Below are positions 57,563-64,000 of a stretch of DNA of 64,000 nucleotides, in pieces. The stretch comes from Athripsodes cinereus. Lineage: Eukaryota > Arthropoda > Insecta > Trichoptera > Leptoceridae. The notes below the pieces were generated by a model, which saw nothing but the letters and a program-made list of their open reading frames with translations, was not told where the DNA came from and ran no database searches. Both the position numbers and the translations under genes were made by a program. Each line of letters opens with the position of its first letter. Positions within the stretch are counted from its first letter, which is position 1. The stretch covers positions 18,639,237 to 18,703,236 of the forward strand of contig OX388307.1 in the NCBI GenBank assembly GCA_947579605.1, read 5' to 3'.

Positions 57563-58364
57563 GGTGTAGTGTTTATTAATTTATGGTTTTTATTCATTTA
57601 GTTTGTTGATGTCATTCTTAGAAAATCCGTCAAAATAAAAAATATAATCATATGAAGAGAAAATATGAAATGTAAGGGGCCAATAATATTTATCACTATC
57701 ACAATGACAATGACATCGTTAACTCTGCTCACTTTGCTACAAGAACTAGAGCTCTGTTCGTGGTAAATCCATGTATACATACTCTACTGTAGATAGTCAT
57801 TAGTAAACTGTTATACGAGTACTTGATTAAATTTCTTTGTTGGCGCCACTGACACTTTAATGTTTTATTAAACGGTTAGATATAGTAGATATATAATATT
57901 ATTTAATATTAATATTTACATAGAAACTTCTCATTAGTAGTGGCAATATGCTACTGTGGATTTTTTCGTATTTCATTTTGAGATTTTTCTGACAGCTGAA
58001 AAAATAGTTTCATACTTAAATTATTAATTAAAGAATAAAATTGCATTATGTGAAATAATATTACTGCTGTTTGCACGTATAGTATGTTTCCTCTTGTTGG
58101 GTTCAGTGGAAATTTATCAATAACATCTTAAAATAATTGATATCACCCTCAATCAATCTTCGTTTACTTTTTCATTAATCTATGAAAATCTTATATCCGC
58201 AAAAAAACTTCATTACCTGATTGGTTTGCCATGAAAAATGTGTTATTTGTTTCCATGTATACGTAATTCAAACTGCAAGATATTTTTTTATTTACCAAAG
58301 TTATATTTTATGAGAAATATCTTTTTAAATAACAAAATTTATGCATAATAATAACTAGACAACT
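57563..58364. other. A+T-rich spacer, no gene seen
   Basis: No recognisable feature. Confidence 0.5.
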
Positions 58365-58562
58365 TATTTATGATGCGCCCTTTTTATGGAAAAACCACCG
58401 CAAGGGCCCATTCAAGAATCATAACACCTCCTGAACAATAGGGTTTTGAACCTCGTCTTGAACACCTTCACACTCTCCAGAGTTCGCAAATCATAGGGAA
58501 TTTTGTTCCACAGCAACGGACCAGCCACACAGAAGGCACAGTCAACATAGTTGGCCAGATCC
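58365..58562 (-). mobile_element. CR1-like LINE 3' remnant
   Basis: Minus-strand reading AFCVAGPLLWNKIPYDLRTL, then ESVKVFKTRFKTLLFRRC, followed by the family 3' motif (GGGCCCTTGCGGTGG, then GGGCGCATCATAAAT). Same family as 25.2 kb. No trinucleotide tail remains. Confidence 0.75.
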
Positions 58563-58654
58563 CCCATCCTTCACTTATTCATGCATACTGTCACGTCACT
58601 TCCCACTAGTGACATAAATATATAGCCGACACTACCAGAACAAAAAGCCTTCAT

Positions 58655-58985
58655 AGAACCACTGAGATGAAAACTCTACGACCCATCGCAGGTGTGACAG
58701 AGTAAGAAACTCAGAAATAAGAAGAACATGTAATGTCGAAAATGTTGTGGGATGGGTTAAGAGCAAGAAGTCGCTTTTGGAGAGATCATGTAGGGAGGGC
58801 GAGTTCGGATCGAGTAGTGAGAATAACAGCAAATGAACGCATGACAGGAAACAGACCTCCAGGAAGATCACCCAAACGATGGAGGGATAGCTGGGCATCC
58901 ACCTCCCAGGATTAGGCTCCGAGAACCACAGGACACAATCCTAACTGAAGTAGAAGAAGAAGAAGACATTTATTACGCTGAATTG
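58655..58985 (+). mobile_element. LINE C-terminal fragment with (GAA)n tail
   Basis: The reading TEMKTLRPIAGVT, then (frameshift) RVRNSEIRRTCNVENVVGWV, then (frameshift near 58765) RSRFWRDHVGRASSDRVVR and NRPPGRSPKRWRDSW to TAG 58913-58915. This is the KTLR.I.GVT..DRVRN.EIR...GRPPKRWRD C-terminus of several arthropod LINE families. A short 3' UTR leads to an AGAAGAAGAAGAAG tail (58952-58968). Opposite-strand open frames here are shadows. Two frameshifts make it a dead copy. Confidence 0.72.
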
Positions 58986-59649
58986 ATTATGTAAAATTTC
59001 ATGATATTTTACAATCATCTACTTTTTGCAAGATACTGAAAACTTTCAAAAGACCTACATATTCTATACTGGGCACTTCAAGAGAAAATCTATGTACCTA
59101 TTGATACATTAACTGAATTATTGATAGTCTTTATAAATATATATAAGTTTGCATAATATGTTAGTTGTTAAGTTGGTAATATTCTTTAATCTCTTCACTC
59201 ACGCGGGTGTGAAAAATCAAAAAACTACGTGTGACACATTATCAAGTTGTCATACTTATTATCACAATAAACGTAGTTATAATAATGTCAATTTATTATA
59301 AATATATTTATTTATTTATTCGATGCATTATATTTATTAATAGTATGATTTTGAGATCAAGTGTACCTAGTAGGAACATAGGTAGTGATACATACTCTAA
59401 TATATATTATGTAGATATTAGATATTCAGAGCACATTATGTTATTCACAAGAACAATGACAATATTGACTTATAGAACGACACGTTGTGAGTTGTGACGC
59501 CCGCACCCATGTGCCTAGTCTCTAGACGTTCAAGTAGAAAAACAAACAAATTATCGACGCACACCTTCACAGTTTATTGTACAGGTGCAAATCAAATGTG
59601 TTTATGTATACCTACCAACTCATTTTCCCGAGTGAAACATAACAATGTG
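58986..59649. other. spacer, no gene supported
   Basis: 59480-59640 is less AT-rich and lies within open frames at 59231-59497 and 59494-59736 (+). No domain is recognised. Confidence 0.4.
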
Positions 59650-59800
59650 TCACACCAAGTAATAAGCATACTATGTACCCTTCGAACCAATTGCATATCG
59701 TTCAACAGTCGTCTTTTCCGTGCCAATAGAAGTTAAGATATTGGAGATGAGTGATGTGGGGCATCGCTGTATTAAATAATATACGGAAAGTTTTAGGAAT
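59650..59800 (-). mobile_element. badly decayed SINE-like repeat (family A)
   Basis: Only the middle is recognisable: TCTTTTCCGTGCCAATAGAA, then GGAGATGAGTGATG and GCATCGCTGTATTAAATAAT. Confidence 0.35.
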
Positions 59801-59950
59801 ATTTTCCTTTTACAAGACACTTAACAAAAAATTAGTAGCTCTGTTCTTTGCTTAGGAAATCATTAATAAACAAGCCATATTTGGTTAACGTTTTAAACAT
59901 AGTGATGTTTAATTGCTATATATGTTATGATAATATTAACCCTGCCTTGG

Positions 59951-60053
59951 CTTCAGTGGAGACGTCCACCTAGTGGTAATCTAAAAACCTCTCTTGGTTT
60001 AAGATTATCACTAGATAATGATGGACATCTTCTACGAAACTGCGGTAGCGAGA
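59951..60053. repeat. imperfect ~45-bp inverted repeat
   Basis: GTCCACCTAGTGGTAATCTA on the left pairs, with gaps, with AGATTATCACTAGATAATGA...GGAC on the right across ACCTCTCTTGGT. A degenerate fold-back element is possible. Confidence 0.55.
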
Positions 60054-60513
60054 ATATACCAATTATGTTGTATATAAGAATTTAAAACGATTACCAAATA
60101 TGGATTGTTATTGTTCTTAAAAGTATACGCCAATAACTTTTGTAAGTCCAGTTAATACATACATACGAATTTACGTGTGTTTTGAATTACCTTTGTGTTG
60201 TGAAAAGTGTTAACTGACATTTTTTACTATATAAGTAGTAAGTATCCTTTTAATATTTCACACAAATTTAATGTGTTGATTGTTATGGTATAATTATATT
60301 ATTGATTTAACTAAACGCTTCGAAAGTATGCCAGTGCATGAAGGAATTCTTCTCACGATCTCGTGTTGTCAATTGGTACGTAGGCATTGAATATAGCTAG
60401 CTGTTAGGTAAACATATTTGTAATAGATAGTTATCAGAGAAAAATCTGTTAAAGGAAAAATAGTAATAACAGCATCAATCAAATTTAAGTAAACAAAAAA
60501 ATATATCTATTTA
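60054..60513. other. A+T-rich spacer, no gene seen
   Basis: No recognisable feature. Confidence 0.5.
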
Positions 60514-60800
60514 AACCATCATAACAAATACCTACCATAGATGGGGTAGTTAGTAGACTAATGCAGCAGACTAACTACGTGTAATAAACTTGCATGTTGT
60601 CCTCTCCGTGTCAATATAATATAATACATAAATGTTAGCTATGGAAGATATACCTCGTCGGTAAATTTCAGATGTTAAATATCTTATTTGTGATAATTTA
60701 GGAAAACCTGCCTTTTACAAGCACTTAAAAACTCACAAAAAAAGTTGGAGACCTATTTTTGCTGAAAACTTTACGGAATATTGTGGAAAAAATACATCTT
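60514..60800 (-). mobile_element. SINE-like repeat (family A)
   Basis: Plus-strand order: ACCATCATAAC..., GATGGGGTAGTTAGTAGAC, CTACGTGTAATAAACTTGC, CCTCTCCGTGTC, CTCGTCGGTAAATTTCAGATG, AAAGTTGGAGACC. A ~15-bp internal duplication (CAGACTAACTA-like) lies near 60560. Diverged but nearly full length. Confidence 0.6.
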
Positions 60801-61749
60801 ATAATATGAATGCATAAATAGCTACTATCCGTCGACAGTGTTAGCCATAGTATTTTTTAATAAATCATTGTTTTCTTAGATTAATAAATATTGGCTTCTT
60901 TGTTACACTCATTTGTCACAAATTTAAAACTTTTAAACTCTAAGTACTCTCGCACTTCTTATGCTCGATGGAATCGTAAATATTCCGTACAAAATATTTT
61001 ATCTGGTTTTTTATTTATTCAATGTTGCCATAAAATAGATAATGATGCTTGAAAGAGTTCAGATTTCAGCAATCTGTAGAAATATCATATTTTTATAATG
61101 AACAAAATTTGTTCTTCATAAATCATAAAGAGACACATTTACATAAACATTTCTTTGTTAAAGGCCTAAGCTCGAGCATACAATAAGTAAATAAATATGT
61201 AATGGCTTCAAAAATCACACATGTTAGATTTTCTAGAAATAAAGGTAATACCTACATAACAGCAGATGAAGTACATTATTATGTACAAAGTGTATAGCTA
61301 TATGTAAAAGTTTATGCCTGTGTACATAAAAAATTGTTCATAAATGTTACGCTTTATCCTAATAGCTAAATTCATTACCAACCAACAATTGTACTAAAGA
61401 AAAACCAACGAAATATGTTTTAGAATGACAAAAAAAATCCAAGTAACTTGCAGCTCTATAGGTATGAAATTACTATTGTCTTACCACACACGGCACACAC
61501 CTAAATTAGTATGTACGTAATATGACAAACTTCATAATAGATAGAGAGTTCATACTGATTGTACCTCTGTAGTTACACAATAAATAGTCAGTATTTGTTA
61601 TAACATATGTAACTGCCTATGTAGTGTAGAGGTACTCATAGGTATATTTTATTCTATTCTCACACATTAGTGTTAGGTATATTATTATGTATTATATAAG
61701 TATATTATGTGTGTGTTGTATTATTTTGACTGTCCATGTAGGTATTGCA
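60801..61749. other. A+T-rich spacer, no gene seen
   Basis: No recognisable feature. Confidence 0.5.
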
Positions 61750-61996
61750 ATTCAATTTTTTCACTGTCAAACATCCGGCAAAGAATTGTATTCCCATTCT
61801 TTTTCGTAAGTTTTTGAATGGCTCGTAAAAAAATTACGACACTTTATGTACATCTTAAATTCAGCGATGAATTTTGCCACACATCCTGAATGTCATTTTT
61901 GTTGGCACGAAGAAATCAGCTTCCATGTTTATTACATGCAGCTGATCTGTTCGCTACCCTACGTGAGGGATATGCCGTGATGGTATAGATAGATAT
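61750..61996 (+). mobile_element. SINE-like repeat (family A), plus orientation
   Basis: Reads 5'-to-3': CATTCTTTTTCGTAAGTTTT, AAATTCAGCGATGAATTTTG, CCACACATCCTGAATGTC, GTTTATTACATGCAGCTGA, then the RTE-like end CGCTACCCTACGTGAGGGAT and ATGCCGTGATGGTATAG with an (ATAG)n-like tail. It is the reverse complement of the other long copies. Confidence 0.65.
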
Positions 61997-62028
61997 ATTT
62001 TCCTGGAGCGAGCCATATGCTTTGAAAG

Positions 62029-62091
62029 GGTTCTGGGTAACATCCATTTGAGTGTCGTTGCCATACTTACTGGCAGAGTTACCCAGAAACC
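62029..62091. repeat. 13-14 bp inverted repeat
   Basis: GGTTCTGGGTAAC (62029-62041) and GTTACCCAGAAACC (62078-62091) pair with one bulged base. GTTGCCATACTTACTGGCAG lies inside. Confidence 0.7.
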
Positions 62092-62109
62092 TAACATATT
62101 ATATATTAT

Positions 62110-62817
62110 GGTCAATTCTGAATCATAAAATAGTTTAGTTGCACTAACTAAGTGTAAGGAGATAGTTGAGTCATAATATTTAGTTCAAATTCGTATTCAC
62201 AGTTTTCCGTACTAAAACTAATTTAGTTAGCTAGTTCTTTTTGACACCTTAGTACAACTATAAATTTCGAGAATCTATGGATTTCGTATTCAGAACGAAA
62301 TTTTAGTTGACATCTGACAACTACAATTAGTTGCATTTGGCAGAATTTTATTCGCGACTTTTAATGTGCGAATATTATTAGTTGCTGTCATTTTGCCGCA
62401 GAATATTGCTATATTTTGGAAGTTTAATGTTGTTTTTTCAATTAAAATTAATAAATGGATATTTTTAGGGTCCTCGCAACTCTTGGCATCTATAAATTGT
62501 AAAATTATACCACCACCGACGCAAATGCGAACGTCAAAATATACCGGCAAATCTGACATTTCACAATTTTCACGCGCGACAACTATTAAATTGTTGTCAG
62601 AAGTGTAAATCGGAACGTGAAAAACATTTTTTATTGCGGCATCACCGACTAATATTTGTTTGTCTCATAGATTTTACCGTTTGCCCTTGGTGGTTATCGA
62701 GTTTATAGTTGTTTATAGTTCTTAACTAATACTGAATACGAATTTGCACTATAATGACTAATAGTAGTCAACTATTATTAGTTAGTTTAGTTAGTTCATC
62801 AATATTCAGAATTGGCC
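62110..62817. mobile_element. ~708-bp fold-back element
   Basis: The ends are long imperfect inverted repeats. Left GGTCAATTCTGAAT...TTCAAATTCGTATTCA (62110-62199) matches the reverse complement of right TGAATACGAATTTGCA...ATTCAGAATTGGCCC (62733-62818). Pairing continues inward with gaps (ACAACTATAAATTTCGAG; CTGACAACTACAATTAG against its inverted partner near 62577-62600). Tandem AGTTAGTT-like stutters lie in both ends. Open frames on both strands in the middle (62290-62608) overlap and are not recognised, so it is likely a non-autonomous DNA transposon. No clear TSD. Confidence 0.6.
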
Positions 62818-64000
62818 CTATTTATGTTAGAAAAGGTGTTTTCGCAGAGCATATTATGTATGGCTATCGTCTTTTGGGTAGTATAGGTACAGTAGTCTTG
62901 AAAAAGGCTTTTAAGTTGCTCTTGAGAAAGACCGTTGACTTCTGCACAAAGTTTCGTGCATCATGATTCAAGCAGACATCAACCGGGGCCTAGAGGAACG
63001 GCGGCAAGCTTCGGCGGCACGGGTGTCTTAGAGACAGCAGGAGTCGATGAACAAGGTTATGAATGTCACTAACCTTTTGTGTACCTAACACTGCTTCACC
63101 TTTTCACGTATTTACCTCCGGTTATAATTACAGATACTTATAATATTATACTCTCTTGTTTGTGATTTCGCTCATTATACAAACAAACATCTACCAATGC
63201 TACGCAGTCCCTAAGTGTTTTCTTATCACGTGTTAAATATCCTAGAATGATATATTATATCACACTTATCTGAAAAATTACGTATTTTATACGGAGGATT
63301 AATTCCTTTAAATAATTCAATGTGTTTTGGTTCACACATTCTTGTGTCGAACGTAAAGCGTGGAAACAAGTATCTTACAAATATTGAGTTAAGTAATTCA
63401 GGTATTATTCTACTCATGGCAAATATATATGAAGATCTAAGAAAAAACAGTTATTGACTCAAAAAGATTAGTGATAAAGTTGATGAGTCACCTCTATCAC
63501 GACATTTCTAACACGGATATAATTGACCCTGGAACGATCTACTGGATAATTATCCAGGTCGTCAAAAATCTTGTAAACGTATTAACTGTTATTTTTGACC
63601 CACTATTTTTTTACATTTTTCAGCACAACTCATATTATTTGCTTCGACAAATAACAATAATTCATACAGAAAATAAGAATTTCCATTACAGTTTCTTTCA
63701 TGTTGATTAATATGAATCCTTAATAATTATTAGAGTGAAAGTTATCTGGCAGTCTATATAAGCTTTGCTGGTGTATATCTATATTGTTATTTTTGCTATT
63801 TGTTAATGTTTGTATGTTGTATCACTCTGGAATGTTGTAACTTTTATGAAATGAAATCAGCGAGGTTCTAAATCTGATCCTCGTTTGAAACATGCGGCTT
63901 TCTCTAAGTTTTCCCCGCTCGTAGATAGTTTCCTATCTCATCAGGTGATAATATTGCATATTTCAATGATTTTCAATTTTAATATACCGCAAATTAATGT
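62818..64000. other. spacer, no gene supported
   Basis: 62960-63040 is G+C-rich (CATCAACCGGGGCCTAGAGG, CGGCGGCACGGGTG) and reads QADINRGLEERRQASAARV before a stop, possibly a decayed coding scrap. The remainder is A+T-rich, apart from the structured motif at the right end. Confidence 0.35.
63911..63947 (-). other. structured motif with CUGAUGA-like box
   Basis: On the minus strand ACCTGATGA is followed by a 5-bp hairpin GATAG-GAAA-CTATC and then TACGAGCGGGGAAAAC. It resembles the start of a hammerhead core, but the GAAA lies in the loop and not after the stem, so it is not a hammerhead as it stands. The G+C patch continues to about 63850. Confidence 0.25.

Noticed and set aside
58632..58898. 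88-codon minus-strand frame
   Set aside because: Antisense shadow of the LINE C-terminus at 58655-58985.
62290..62608. transposase gene inside the fold-back element
   Set aside because: Frames on both strands are under 90 codons, overlap each other and show no DDE or other catalytic motif.
63911..63947. fourth hammerhead ribozyme
   Set aside because: CTGATGA is present but GAAA is in the hairpin loop and nothing forms stem III; kept only as a structured motif.
1..64000. CRISPR array
   Set aside because: No regularly spaced identical repeats with unique spacers; all arrays are microsatellites or slippage duplications.

Overview
The window looks like nuclear DNA of an insect. It is very A+T-rich (about 70% by eye), is full of TAGGTA/TACCTAC strings and short A/T microsatellites, and its only securely recognisable proteins are broken non-LTR retrotransposons of CR1-like, RTE-like and other clades. 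A hemipteran or lepidopteran source would fit this repeat style, but the sequence alone does not decide it. Nothing bacterial, viral or organellar was seen.

Layout. 1-3.9 kb is A+T-rich spacer with a degenerate 50-100 bp periodic array (1424-1900). 3.86-4.02 kb is a tiny LINE 3' end with perfect 12-bp target-site duplications (TSDs). 4.38-7.19 kb is the largest coding object, a 5'-truncated CR1-like LINE (endonuclease plus reverse transcriptase) broken by one frameshift. Short 3' ends of related LINEs recur at 9.2, 13.9, 25.2, 37.1 and 58.4 kb. Other LINE tails lie at 24.9, 28.3, 39.5, 46.1, 52.9 and 58.7 kb. Two near-identical RTE 3' ends lie at 32.5 and 43.8 kb, the first with a 12-bp TSD. 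A short interspersed repeat (at least seven copies) ends in the same tail as the RTE LINE, and its 38.2-kb copy carries a clear tRNA-type B box, so it looks like a SINE family mobilised by the RTE LINE.

Structured non-coding DNA is the most interesting layer. Two large, almost perfect inverted repeats (44.84-45.02 kb and 52.01-52.19 kb) plus one unpaired relative (17.55 kb) share a loop that reads, on the minus strand, like a hammerhead-ribozyme core, and the two palindromes share a downstream flank. A ~700-bp fold-back element (62.11-62.82 kb), a 184-bp element with 22-bp perfect terminal inverted repeats (48.79 kb) and several small hairpins add to this. Three LINE tails keep a covarying 3' stem-loop.

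Host genes. No host gene can be called securely. A possible three-part 3' end of a + strand gene (16828-16858, 16935-17015, 19949-19980) is offered with low confidence, as are a few coding-like scraps. In DNA of this composition about 150 open frames above 50 codons are expected by chance in 64 kb, so most open frames here are treated as noise. The window is best read as an intergenic or long-intron region shaped by retrotransposon decay.
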